NCBI GenBank assembly: GCA_025999315.1 | Contig: BNXD01000029.1 | Coordinates: 1 to 19,629 of the forward strand | DNA from: Bacteroidia bacterium | GTDB taxonomy: Bacteria > Bacteroidota > Bacteroidia > Bacteroidales > Rikenellaceae | Direction: 5' to 3' | Length of the DNA stretch: 19,629 nucleotides | Shown: piece by piece, positions 7,741-15,884 of the stretch | How positions within the stretch are numbered: position 1 is the first letter of the stretch | Layout of the letters: every line of letters begins with the position of its first letter | Notes under the pieces: model-generated | The model's input: only the letters and a program-made list of their open reading frames with translations | What the model was told of the DNA's origin: nothing | Databases searched by the model: none | Position numbers and translations under genes: made by a program

Positions 7741-9360
7741 ATGTGGATGTTGAATATAAAATGTACCATAAAATTCCTGTCCGTACTGGCAGCGTTGCAG
7801 CTTGTCGCAGCGTTTCAGGCATCGGCGCAGCAGCTTCGCCCGGTTCCCGATCCGTTCAGCCGGACGACGATGCAGATCGATCCGGCCGACATGTCCGCCA
7901 TTTCAGGCGATGGAAGGCTGAGCGTGGTCGTGCCTCTCCATTTTCGCATCGGCAGTTCACTGCTCGAGAGCGAATATATGGGCAATGCCTGGATGCTGAA
8001 TGTTCTCGACAGCATATTTTGGGATGTACCCGTATCGGCCGATATGGATTATGTGGTGATCACGGCTGCCGCCTCGCCCGAGGGAAACACTGCGATGAAC
8101 GAAAAGCTGGCCGAGCTTCGCGCACAGGCGATCAAAAGCTACATCATGTGGAGGCATCCCGACGCGGATCGCGACCGCATAGTCGCCTTTTCGGCTGGAG
8201 AGAATTGGGCCGGGCTCAGGTGGATGATCGACAACGATCATTTGACTCCAGGCAGGGAAGAGGCCCTCGACGTGCTCGACTCGCAGCTCTCCGGCGATCG
8301 GACACGCTACTTGTTGCAGCATATCGCCGCAGGACATACTTACAAATATATCACGCTCAACATGTTTCCCTATCTGCGCGGAGGCATTGCCTGTGCCATT
8401 TTCTTCAAGCGGAAGACGCCCGCGGAGTCGATCGCGAAGTATGTCAGCCGGATGGATGCCCTGCGGAATAATCAGTTTCCGGTCCATCCTGATGCTCCGT
8501 TGACGCCGGCAAGCGGTCAGGAGCCGGATTTTGATCCTGTCGCACCGATTATGCTCGATTCGGTAGCGAATGTCGCGCCGGTGGAAGTCGCCGCGCCGGT
8601 GGAAGCTGTCGCGCCGGTGGAAGTCGCCGCGCAGGTGGAAGCCGCCGCGCAGGCACGAATCGCCGACATGCCGGCAGGTGAGCATGCACTCGCCGCCAGC
8701 GAGCCGACAGTTGCGGGCGCGGCCGACAGTATGGGCATCGACACGATAGCGGCCAGCGCTCTCGTTGCGGGCGGCGAGGGATGGATACGCAAACCGCTGC
8801 TGGCCGTCAAGACCAACCTGCTGTTCGACGTCGCGACTGCTATGAACGTCGAGGTTGAGATTCCGATAGGTCGCCGCTGGTCGATAGCGGGAGAGTATAT
8901 CTTTCCGTGGTGGCTGTGGGAGGGGCGGCAATATTGTCTCCAGACCCTTAGCGGCAATCTTGAGGGGCGTTACTGGTTTGGCGACCGCGAAGAAAGGCCT
9001 CAACTGACCGGATGGTTCGCGGGACTTTACGCCGGAGCGGGTTACTACGACTTCGAGTTGGGCGATCATGGCTATCAGGGCGAGTTTTATATTGCTGCCG
9101 GACTTGGCGGGGGTTATGCTCACACGATCAACCGCAGCGGCACGTTTCGCATGGAGTATTCGGTTGGGGTCGGCTATCTTAACACGAAGTACCGCCGCTA
9201 CACTCCGTCGCAGGATGCGGATGAGCGGTGGCATCTGATCCGTCGCAGCAGCGGCAATATTACGTGGGTCGGCCCGACGCGGGCAAGAGTTTCGCTGGTG
9301 TGGATGATCAATGGCCGCAGCCATATTCGCGCCGGAGAGATGAAAGGAGGTGGGCGATGA
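7741..9360 (+). CDS. outer-membrane protein: OmpA-like domain, repeat linker and DUF3575 beta-barrel
   Basis: The product is 539 aa from the ATG at 7741; the ATG at 7747 is equally possible, and the longer in-frame TTG start at 7696 would bury the signal peptide. Residues 1-30 are a signal peptide ending ASAQ. Residues about 50-145 resemble an OmpA-type domain (SPEGNTAMNEKLAELRAQAI). A low-complexity linker with six-residue APVEVA repeats lies at about 279-308. Residues about 350-539 form a DUF3575 barrel (KTNLLFDVATAMNVEVEIPI, EYIFPWWLWEG, GYLNTKYRRY, final VSLVWMI). DUF3575 proteins are commonly the first gene of Bacteroidales fimbrillin operons and are thought to help anchor or export the fimbrial subunits. 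The stop overlaps the next start (ATGA), so the genes are translationally coupled. Confidence 0.8.
   Translation: MWMLNIKCTIKFLSVLAALQLVAAFQASAQQLRPVPDPFSRTTMQIDPADMSAISGDGRLSVVVPLHFRIGSSLLESEYMGNAWMLNVLDSIFWDVPVSADMDYVVITAAASPEGNTAMNEKLAELRAQAIKSYIMWRHPDADRDRIVAFSAGENWAGLRWMIDNDHLTPGREEALDVLDSQLSGDRTRYLLQHIAAGHTYKYITLNMFPYLRGGIACAIFFKRKTPAESIAKYVSRMDALRNNQFPVHPDAPLTPASGQEPDFDPVAPIMLDSVANVAPVEVAAPVEAVAPVEVAAQVEAAAQARIADMPAGEHALAASEPTVAGAADSMGIDTIAASALVAGGEGWIRKPLLAVKTNLLFDVATAMNVEVEIPIGRRWSIAGEYIFPWWLWEGRQYCLQTLSGNLEGRYWFGDREERPQLTGWFAGLYAGAGYYDFELGDHGYQGEFYIAAGLGGGYAHTINRSGTFRMEYSVGVGYLNTKYRRYTPSQDADERWHLIRRSSGNITWVGPTRARVSLVWMINGRSHIRAGEMKGGGR
8575..8664 (+). repeat. 18-bp tandem repeats encoding an Ala-Pro-Val-Glu linker
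   Basis: Five units of 18 bp begin at 8575, 8593, 8611, 8629 and 8647. The first reads GCGCCGGTGGAAGTCGCC, and the last is degenerate. They encode APVEVA-type hexapeptides between the OmpA-like region and the DUF3575 barrel. Because the unit is a multiple of three, copy-number changes would alter linker length without breaking the frame. Confidence 0.8.
9342..9351 (+). promoter_or_regulatory. strong Shine-Dalgarno sequence at an ATGA overlap
   Basis: GAAAGGAGGT lies five bases before the ATG at 9357, inside the end of the DUF3575 gene. Such a strong ribosome-binding site is unusual in Bacteroidetes. With the ATGA stop/start overlap it supports the 9357 start and reinitiation-type coupling. 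Confidence 0.6.
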
Positions 9361-10373
9361 GGAGATGTGTATTGCTGTTGCTCGCGGCGGCGGCTGCGTT
9401 GACGGACGGCTGTTGTCGCCGTCCGCTGGAGGATGAGTTTGCCATGGAGGCGCTCATTCCGGTGAAGATCGACTGGAGCCATTCGGGCATCAATGAGGCG
9501 AATCTTGCCTTGACCGAGGATGTGCATCGCGTCTCGCTCCGTTTCTTTCCTGAGGATGGTTCGGCTGCTTTCGATCGTTATCTGGAGAGCAACGTTGTCG
9601 AGGGGGAAATATCTGTTCCGGTTGGCCGCTATTCGGTCGTAGTGTTCAATGAATCGGTGTACGACCTCACTTACTGGCGCGATGCGGTTTCCTTTACCGA
9701 TGTGGACAGTTATGCCGGTTTTGCGGCGAATGTTGTGGCGGACGATGCTGCGAACCGCCGTTTTTATTCTCCTGCGCCGAACGAGCGGCTGATCGTCGAG
9801 CCTTTGCCTCTGGCCTCGTGGAGTGTTGGGTTTTTCGAGGTGACGCCGCGGATGGTTACCGTTACGCGCGGGGGCGGGTCGACGGCGAACGCTTCGGAGC
9901 TGGCGATGCTTGAGACGCTGACCCACATTGTGATGCGGCGGCTGACATACAGGGTCAATGTGGAGGCCGAGGTGAAGAATTTGAGTTCGGCGCAGTATAT
10001 CTATGGTGCGGCGCGGGGATTCGCCCATCGTGTTTACATGGCTTCGGCGCAGGTCGAGCAGAGTGCGGCGACCCATATTTTTTCGTTTGACGGGCGGCAG
10101 TACGCCCCTGACGGCAAGGACGGCACGGCTCGCCGCAGCTTCCTCTCTTTCGGCCGCCTGCCGCAGTTGGAGGTCTATTCGCTCGGTCTGACGGTCTATA
10201 CGGTCGACGGGGCGCTGTACGCTCACTCTGTGCCGCTGGAGTGGGACGTAACGACGCAGGTTACTGCGGGCGCAGGCCCCGATATAAATATTCATGTCGG
10301 TTTCGACCTGCCGTATATCGACGGACAGATAACTGTCGACAGTTGGGACGATTCGGTAATAATCATACAGTAA
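9357..10373 (+). CDS. DUF5119-type lipoprotein of the fimbrillin operon
   Basis: The product is 338 aa. The start at 9357 is set by the ATGA overlap, the GGAGG sequence before it and the immediate lipoprotein signal MRRCVLLLLAAAAALTDGC, with the lipidated Cys at residue 19 or 20. A beta-rich region follows (PVKIDWSHSG, VHRVSLRFFPEDG, GRYSVVVFNES), and the protein ends with INIHVGFDLPYIDGQITVD. This pattern and the position between a DUF3575 gene and a fimbrillin gene match DUF5119 proteins, which I infer to be accessory or anchor fimbrial subunits (FimB/Mfa2-like in role). An upstream in-frame extension to 9228 overlaps the barrel gene and is rejected. The next gene begins 29 bases downstream. 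Confidence 0.7.
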   Translation: MRRCVLLLLAAAAALTDGCCRRPLEDEFAMEALIPVKIDWSHSGINEANLALTEDVHRVSLRFFPEDGSAAFDRYLESNVVEGEISVPVGRYSVVVFNESVYDLTYWRDAVSFTDVDSYAGFAANVVADDAANRRFYSPAPNERLIVEPLPLASWSVGFFEVTPRMVTVTRGGGSTANASELAMLETLTHIVMRRLTYRVNVEAEVKNLSSAQYIYGAARGFAHRVYMASAQVEQSAATHIFSFDGRQYAPDGKDGTARRSFLSFGRLPQLEVYSLGLTVYTVDGALYAHSVPLEWDVTTQVTAGAGPDINIHVGFDLPYIDGQITVDSWDDSVIIIQ

Positions 10374-10402
10374 CACCTTATGTTCAACTAAAAACCAATT
10401 CA

Positions 10403-13400
10403 ATGAAAAAACAGAATTTATCGGTGGCCGTTCTGTCGCTATTGTTGGCAGGAACAGCCGGATGTGTGAGGGACGACGCCGACAGGGCGAAGCCGCTTAA
10501 CACCAACATCATCAACTTTGCGCCCGGCACCACCCGTGCGCCGATCACCGATCTGCCGGCGCTTCAGGGCTCTGCTGCCGGCTTTGCAGTGTATGCCGCC
10601 ACAGCCGACAACAGCACCTCGCTGCTTCCCGGACTTGACGGCACCAACCTCTACCGCTACTCCTCAGGGGCGTGGGGCTGGAGCAACTCGGCTCCTGAGT
10701 GGCCCTCGGGGGCAGGCAAATACCCTATGGAGTTTGGCGCCATCTATCCCGTTTCGGCTCCTGGGCTGAGCGTCAATGCACAGGTGAACGCCAGCGGTCT
10801 CGGAGTGGAGCTCGCCTTCACTGTTCAGCCCGCCGGACAGCAGGTAGACCTTGTGGCGGCCACCAACACCATTGCCGCGCAGCCTGCCACCGGCGTGCTG
10901 CCTCTCACCTTTGAACATGTCCTGTCAAAGGTCGATCTGGGTGTGATAGCAGGCGTCGGATCGACGCCGATCGTACAGGCGGTTTCGGTTGGAGGCGTCT
11001 ACAATTCAGGCAATTATTTCCCTATCTCCAACAGCGCCTCGACGGAAGGGGTGTGGTACAACAGTACTGCTACCACCGACGACTACACCTATTTCGGCAC
11101 GCTGGTTCCGGGCGGCAGCGGCGGTGCGACCGTTCTGCCGGTGTGGAGCCCGTCGGTGAGCGACAACCAGACGCCCAACCCCGTCTACTCAGGCTCGCAC
11201 TCCAACCACCTGATGCTTCTGCCCACCGTTGGGTCGATTCCGGGCGGCATAGCGACATGGCAGCCGGCTCTGAGGTTCGACCCGACCGATCCGACAAAGG
11301 ACGACGGCAGCGGCAAACGACAGGGCTACATCTGTCTTGTCTACCGCATGGTTCGCGGCACGTCCAACGAGGTAGGCTATTCCGACGCCTCCTTCCACCC
11401 GAACTACTCCGGCAGTCAGCTTGATTTGAACGGCTACACGGGGCCGCTGTTTGTCAAGGCGGCCTGGCCTCTGGGCAACGATGCCGATGTTACATGGGCG
11501 TCGGGCAAGGGCTACACTTACAACATCGGTCTGGGGACGCTCGGTTCGTGCAACGGCTATCTGGCCGACGACCATTTCTACGACGACAAGGGCAACCGCA
11601 CCGACCTGCCCATCGGCTCGAAGGATGTCGGCGACAAGGTTCGCGACGGTTACTTCCAGATCATGATGGTTGTTACCCCGTGGGACGATCAGATTCAGAT
11701 CAACCAGCCTGCGGCCATCTCCGTTCCCACCTCGCACATTCTGTTTGACAATACGGCTCACGCCCCCGCCACGCAGACCATCCAGGTGAACACCGCCAGC
11801 CCCACCGGAGCGTGGACGCTCTATTCGTCCGGCTCGTGGCTTAAACTGTCGCTCGATCCGAGCGGCGCAGGGGCGAACGATAACGTTTCGGGCACAGGCT
11901 CGCAGACGGTCTACCTGGTCTCCGACGCCAACATCTCGACCACGGCCGCCCGCATAGCCAACGTCTTTGTCAATGGCTACCTGGATGATGTGGTGACCAC
12001 CGTTGTCCAGAACGCCGACATCGCCTCCCTGCCCGGAGTGGGCACTCCCTTTGGTACGTATACCTATGCCGGAGCTTTCTGGAGGGCCGATCAGCAGGGC
12101 GAGCGGCTTATCCGCATCAGTGTCGGCTCGTCGAGCGCCAATGTCGGCAGTTGGACGGCAGCCGTGGCGTGGCTCGATCCGCGCTGGGACGGCGACGAGA
12201 TACTTCTTTCGTCCGACGACAGCAACGACCCCGGCATCACGTGGAACTACACCACCGAGAATCCGGCCGACGCCGAGAACTATCTGCTGTCGGGCGAGAA
12301 TCGCTCCGTGAGCGGCAACGTGGGGGTCAACGGGCTGATCAGCTTCCGTATCGGCCTCAAAAGCAGCTATTCGCCCACCGAAGCCTACCCTGCGCGTTAT
12401 GCGGTGGTTACGCTGAACTACAACAACGGAGCCAAGACCCAGAAGCTCTTCCTGCGGCAGGGTCACGACCCCGACTACCTGATGCACCCCAACGACCCGA
12501 TCACCTCAGGAGTCTACACCAGCCCCACCCGGCCGAGTGCGCGCAAGATATCGCCATACACCATCACCGCCTCCGACGCACAGTGGGCAACCTTCTCCAA
12601 CGGCGGAGCCTCGGTGACCGACCATCCGCAGCTTGCACCGAACGGCGGAGCATTCACCGCCTATCCCACCCAGGGCGGAGCCTTATTCCAGTTTGCCAGC
12701 CCGCTGGCTCCCCGGAGAGCATTCCACCCGATAGAACCGATCGGCCCAATATCGAACTGGGATACCAGCGTCGTTCCTCCCGGCACATACTGGGATACGC
12801 TGGAGGCCGCCAACGAGGTCTGCCCCAAGAACTATCAGTTGTCGTACGGTATTGCCGATTTTCGCCGTCCGGCGGAAGGAGCCTCAAATGCTCCGATCGA
12901 CCTTGTCCCTGAATCTGCGGCGACGAGCACCACCAGCAATGTCATCGGCTCCGAAACCAGACAGTCGCTGTTTGCATATCCGAAAAGCGGCAACGCCCTA
13001 GCCTCAAGCGCAAACAACGACAATCTTCTGTTTGGATATTACGCCGACGGCTTTTTCGACCGCCGCGACCACAGCTCTCCGGTACTTGGGAATGCCTCCT
13101 ATTCTAATTCAGCTGCATCGTGGAGTACGACCGGAAGCAACAATTCGAAGAATGCAGCCTTCTTCGGCACAGTGTCATTCAATCCGCTGGCAGGCAGCGA
13201 CCGGTTCAACGCATCGCTCTTCGTCCCCCTCTCCGGCTACCGAATGCAGCCTGACGGAAGAATCTCTCAGATAGGCCAGTTTTATCACCTGTGGACATCA
13301 TCTCTGAGCTCTGGCGCCAATGGCTGGTATCTGGATTATTACCTCCCGACAAAGTCGCTCAGTATGGTTTATCCCGGCAACAACCTTTTGGCGTACACAT

Positions 13401-13429
13401 TCACCATCCGGTGCGTGCAGAATCCTTAG
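10403..13429 (+). CDS. large fimbrillin-family lipoprotein with BACON-like and FISUMP-like domains (likely tip adhesin)
   Basis: The product is 1008 aa from the ATG at 10403. MKKQNLSVAVLSLLLAGTAGC is a lipoprotein signal with lipidated Cys21. Residues about 30-430 resemble a FimA/Mfa1-type fimbrillin (TTRAPITDLPALQG, then FAVYAAT, TFEHVLSKVDLGV and a final YTYNIGLGTLG region). Residues about 434-540 look like a BACON domain (GAWTLYSSGSWLKLSLDPSG). A second, more divergent BACON-like unit spans about 546-692 (SWTAAVAWLDPRWDGDE ... KTQKLFLRQG). The C-terminal 300 residues resemble a FISUMP-type fold (EVCPKNYQLSYGIADFRRPA, SGYRMQPDGRISQIGQFYHL, FTIRCVQNP). Fimbrillins of this size are usually minor or tip subunits. 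It is the last gene of the operon; the next terminator is at 13724-13770. Confidence 0.75.
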   Translation: MKKQNLSVAVLSLLLAGTAGCVRDDADRAKPLNTNIINFAPGTTRAPITDLPALQGSAAGFAVYAATADNSTSLLPGLDGTNLYRYSSGAWGWSNSAPEWPSGAGKYPMEFGAIYPVSAPGLSVNAQVNASGLGVELAFTVQPAGQQVDLVAATNTIAAQPATGVLPLTFEHVLSKVDLGVIAGVGSTPIVQAVSVGGVYNSGNYFPISNSASTEGVWYNSTATTDDYTYFGTLVPGGSGGATVLPVWSPSVSDNQTPNPVYSGSHSNHLMLLPTVGSIPGGIATWQPALRFDPTDPTKDDGSGKRQGYICLVYRMVRGTSNEVGYSDASFHPNYSGSQLDLNGYTGPLFVKAAWPLGNDADVTWASGKGYTYNIGLGTLGSCNGYLADDHFYDDKGNRTDLPIGSKDVGDKVRDGYFQIMMVVTPWDDQIQINQPAAISVPTSHILFDNTAHAPATQTIQVNTASPTGAWTLYSSGSWLKLSLDPSGAGANDNVSGTGSQTVYLVSDANISTTAARIANVFVNGYLDDVVTTVVQNADIASLPGVGTPFGTYTYAGAFWRADQQGERLIRISVGSSSANVGSWTAAVAWLDPRWDGDEILLSSDDSNDPGITWNYTTENPADAENYLLSGENRSVSGNVGVNGLISFRIGLKSSYSPTEAYPARYAVVTLNYNNGAKTQKLFLRQGHDPDYLMHPNDPITSGVYTSPTRPSARKISPYTITASDAQWATFSNGGASVTDHPQLAPNGGAFTAYPTQGGALFQFASPLAPRRAFHPIEPIGPISNWDTSVVPPGTYWDTLEAANEVCPKNYQLSYGIADFRRPAEGASNAPIDLVPESAATSTTSNVIGSETRQSLFAYPKSGNALASSANNDNLLFGYYADGFFDRRDHSSPVLGNASYSNSAASWSTTGSNNSKNAAFFGTVSFNPLAGSDRFNASLFVPLSGYRMQPDGRISQIGQFYHLWTSSLSSGANGWYLDYYLPTKSLSMVYPGNNLLAYTFTIRCVQNP

Positions 13430-13556
13430 GCAAATTGAGTGTTGAAGCTTAATAAGTGTCATGCCGGGCGGAGCGCAACCAAGTGGAGCGCAGTCGAAGC
13501 ATCTTGGCCAAACAAGAACAGCCACTCCGAGATGCTTCGCTCCGCCCGGCATGACA
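13428..13556. mobile_element. REP/TIR-family copy with strong inverted repeat after the fimbrillin gene
   Basis: The left part AGGCAAATTGAGTGTTGAAG aligns with the terminal repeat seen at 450 and 15885. It is followed by TGTCATGCCGGGCGGAGCG (from 13457) and AAGCATCTT. The right half GAGATGCTTCGCTCCGCCCG, then GCATGACA (to 13556), is its inverted copy. The fimbrillin stop codon (13427-13429) lies at the left boundary. A right terminal repeat could not be defined. Confidence 0.5.
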
Positions 13557-13568
13557 TAAAGGGCAGAG

Positions 13569-13646
13569 CTCAGTTCCCTTCATGACACTCTGTGCTCAGC
13601 TCCCTTCATGTTACCCTGAGCTCAGCTCCATTCATGTTACTCTGAG
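13569..13646. repeat. three 26-bp tandem repeats
   Basis: The units at 13569-13594, 13595-13620 and 13621-13646 each begin CTCAG[TC]TCC and share TTCATG and CTG[TA]G. They appear to derive from the right half of the REP-like core (ATGTTACCCTGAG) and lie between the REP copy and the terminator. Confidence 0.65.
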
Positions 13647-13723
13647 CGGAATGGAGCGTAGCGGAATGAAGTCTAAGGGTCTCTCTCCCCCGCATGTCAT
13701 GCCGAGGAGCGAACAGTTAACTT

Positions 13724-13770
13724 CTTAAAAAACATCAGGGCGGCCAAAGGCCGCCCTGATGTTTTTTAAG
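13724..13770 (+). terminator. perfect 22-bp-stem terminator of the fimbrial operon
   Basis: The left arm 13724-13745 (starting CTTAAAAAACATCAGGGCGG) pairs without mismatch with 13749-13770 around an AAA loop. The T-rich 3' side (GTTTTTTAAG) makes it a strong intrinsic terminator, and its A/T-rich symmetric base allows it to act in both directions. It lies about 295 bases after the fimbrillin stop, beyond the repeats. Confidence 0.8.
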
Positions 13771-13814
13771 TATCCTTGTTGAGATAAATCCATAAAGGGA
13801 TCACGAATTACAGG

Positions 13815-14054
13815 ATGAGGCGGGTTTCGGGCGCGTTTGCGGCGGGTATGACCGTTTGGGTCCTTTCGCTGATGTCGGCGCAGACAATACCGGCGGCGGC
13901 AGGCCTCTTCTGCGGAGGCGTTGTGGGGTGCAACAACTCCAACTCCAACGGCTCCACGCGGCAGTTTGTCATCGGTTGCATCTACTGGCAGGACGATCCG
14001 TTGACACAGAACATCTTCTACGCAGGTGCCATGCCAAAGCTGCTTTGGGAGTAG
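13815..14054 (+). CDS. possible small secreted or membrane peptide
   Basis: This ORF encodes 79 aa starting MRRVSGAFAAGMTVWVLSLM, which resembles a signal peptide with a possible cleavage after SAQ or IPAAA. A Cys-containing, Asn/Ser-rich segment (GCNNSNSNGSTRQF) follows, then GCIYWQDDPLTQNIFYAG. No family is recognised. It lies between two terminators with no clear promoter. The minus-strand and other plus-strand ORFs here look less protein-like, but this may still be a chance ORF or a relic. Confidence 0.35.
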   Translation: MRRVSGAFAAGMTVWVLSLMSAQTIPAAAGLFCGGVVGCNNSNSNGSTRQFVIGCIYWQDDPLTQNIFYAGAMPKLLWE

Positions 14055-14167
14055 ACGCCCCCGTACGGGGAACACACCGGAACGCGCGTGGATGCGCGAA
14101 AATTTGCGAGAATGCACGGGACCTTGCGAGCCTTACGCGGCATGTCAGGTCCGCGACAAGTGAATAG

Positions 14168-14206
14168 ACACAAAAGCCGCTCCGATCGACGTAGCGGCTT
14201 TTGTGT
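14168..14206. terminator. hairpin terminator overlapping the sulfatase promoter
   Basis: ACACAAAAGCCGCT (14168-14181) pairs perfectly with AGCGGCTTTTGTGT (14193-14206) around an 11-base loop. The T-run after the GC stem suits termination of plus-strand transcripts from upstream. The TTTG of the sulfatase promoter lies in its right arm. Confidence 0.65.
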
Positions 14207-14229
14207 GTGCAATATTTTTATTAGTTTTG
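14200..14229 (+). promoter_or_regulatory. Bacteroidetes-type promoter of the sulfatase gene
   Basis: TTTG at 14200-14203 and TAGTTTTG (TAnnTTTG) at 14222-14229 are spaced by 18 bases. The ATG at 14262 is 32 bases downstream, after an AT-rich leader without a Shine-Dalgarno sequence. The upstream element lies inside the terminator hairpin. Confidence 0.65.
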
Positions 14230-14261
14230 TAAAATTGACCGTAAAATCCAAATATACAAAT

Positions 14262-15821
14262 ATGAAAACAAACCGTTGCGTCCTCTCTGCCGCCACGCTC
14301 GCTCTGGCGTTGCCCGGGATGCTGCAGGGGGCCGCGGCGCCTGCCTCGGGGATCGAAAGACCGGCCAAAAACGGCAACAAGCCCCGTAACGTGATCTTCA
14401 TCCTCAGCGACGACCACCGTTTTGACTTCATGGGCTTCATGGGCACGGTGCCCTGGCTGCAGACCCCCGCGATGGACAAAATGGCCCGCGAAGGCGCCCA
14501 TATACGCAACGCTTTTGTTACAACGTCGCTCAGTTCGCCCAGCCGCTGCTCGATACTCACAAGCCTCTACACCCACGAGCACACCGTGGTGGACAACCAG
14601 GCTTCCCAGCCGGCCAACCTGGTCTTCTTTCCGCAGTATCTGCAGCAGGCGGGCTACAAAACCGCCTTCTTCGGCAAATGGCACATGGGCACCGACGACG
14701 ACATGCCCCGCCCGGGGTTCGACCACTGGGAGGGTTTCCGCGGCCAGGGCACCTACTACAACGTGATGATCAACATCAACGGCAAACGCACCAAATTCAG
14801 CCCCGAGCTCTTCTCGAGCGACATCATCACCGACCACACCATCGATTTTATCGACGCCAACAAAAAAAATCCATTTTTTGTCTACCTCTCCTACAAATCG
14901 GTCCACTCGCCCTTCGATGCCTCGCCTTCGCGCAAAGGCATGTATCAGGACAAGCCGATCGTCTACCCCCCTTCGTTCAATGTCCCCCACTATGGCATCC
15001 CGCAGCTGCCGAGCAAGGATGCCAATGGCAAACCGCTCGAGGGACGCGGCTGGTATGGCCCCGACCGCATGCCCGACTGGGTCAAGAACCAGCGCGAGAG
15101 CTGGCACGGGGTCGATTATCAGTATCACGGGGCCAAACCCTATGAGACCGATCTTCGCAACTATTGCGAGGCGATCACCAGCATGGACGACGACATCGGG
15201 CGTCTGATGGAGTATCTGAAAAAGGAGGGCCTCGACCGATCGACGCTGGTCATCTACATGGGCGACAACGGTTTCACGTGGGGCGAGCACGGCCTGATCG
15301 ACAAACGCACCTTCTACGAGAGTTCGGTGCGCGTGCCGATGCTGGCCTACTGTCCCGAGTTGATCAAACCGGGCACGGTGGTCGACCAGATGGTGCAGAA
15401 CGTCGACATAGGCCCCACGGTGATGGATGCGTGCGGCATCGGTAAAGCTTCGCAGATGCGCGGCAGTTCGTTCCTGCCGCTGGTCGGCGGACAAAAGGTG
15501 AGCGGCTGGCGCGACAGGATCTTCTACGAATATTACTGGGAGTACGACTATCCCCAGACCCCCACGGTGATAGGCGTGCGCACCGACCGGTACAAATATA
15601 TTCGCTATCTGGGCGTCTGGGACACCAACGAGTTCTACGACCTGGCCAGCGACCCCCACGAGACGATGAACCTGATCGACAAGCCCGAGCTGCAGGATAC
15701 CATCAAGGCGATGGTGGGGCAGATGTACGACTGGCTCGAGGGCTCGGGCGGCATGCAGATACCCCTCAAACGCACCATCAAGTACAAGGAGGGCGACCAC
15801 CGCAACAAAAAGGTGTATTAA
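14262..15821 (+). CDS. secreted Ser-type formylglycine sulfatase (S1 family)
   Basis: The product is 519 aa from the ATG at 14262, which gives a clean signal peptide (MKTNRCVLSAATLALALPG, cleavage near GAAA). Upstream in-frame sequence from 14088 crosses the terminator and promoter and is excluded. The N-terminal metal motif is SDDHRFDFMG. The signature is S-S-P-S-R at residues 91-95, so Ser91 would be converted to formylglycine by an anaerobic maturase (anSME), as is usual in Bacteroidales. FFGKWHMGTDDDMPRPGFDHW and the second metal site GDNGFTWGEHG, with the following DKRTFYESSVRVP, are intact. The overall pattern resembles N-acetylglucosamine-6-sulfatase-like enzymes acting on host mucin or glycosaminoglycans, but the substrate is not provable from sequence alone. 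The usual LTG after the signature is LTS. No maturase or SusCD pair is in the window. Confidence 0.88.
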   Translation: MKTNRCVLSAATLALALPGMLQGAAAPASGIERPAKNGNKPRNVIFILSDDHRFDFMGFMGTVPWLQTPAMDKMAREGAHIRNAFVTTSLSSPSRCSILTSLYTHEHTVVDNQASQPANLVFFPQYLQQAGYKTAFFGKWHMGTDDDMPRPGFDHWEGFRGQGTYYNVMININGKRTKFSPELFSSDIITDHTIDFIDANKKNPFFVYLSYKSVHSPFDASPSRKGMYQDKPIVYPPSFNVPHYGIPQLPSKDANGKPLEGRGWYGPDRMPDWVKNQRESWHGVDYQYHGAKPYETDLRNYCEAITSMDDDIGRLMEYLKKEGLDRSTLVIYMGDNGFTWGEHGLIDKRTFYESSVRVPMLAYCPELIKPGTVVDQMVQNVDIGPTVMDACGIGKASQMRGSSFLPLVGGQKVSGWRDRIFYEYYWEYDYPQTPTVIGVRTDRYKYIRYLGVWDTNEFYDLASDPHETMNLIDKPELQDTIKAMVGQMYDWLEGSGGMQIPLKRTIKYKEGDHRNKKVY

Positions 15822-15884
15822 AGAGTGTGTTAACGTGCTCTCAGCCTGCAGAAGGCCGTGCGCGATCGATAACGAGATTTATAT

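Noticed and set aside
7957..9324. 455-aa minus-strand ORF opposite the DUF3575 gene
   Set aside because: It is antisense to a gene with a clear signal peptide and barrel. Its His/Arg-rich composition is typical of a GC-driven shadow frame.
11189..12487. 432-aa minus-strand ORF opposite the fimbrillin gene
   Set aside because: Antisense shadow of a GC-rich gene; no family-like pattern.
14145..15800. 551-aa minus-strand ORF opposite the sulfatase
   Set aside because: The plus strand has all sulfatase motifs. The antisense product is low in recognisable motifs and spans the promoter and terminator.
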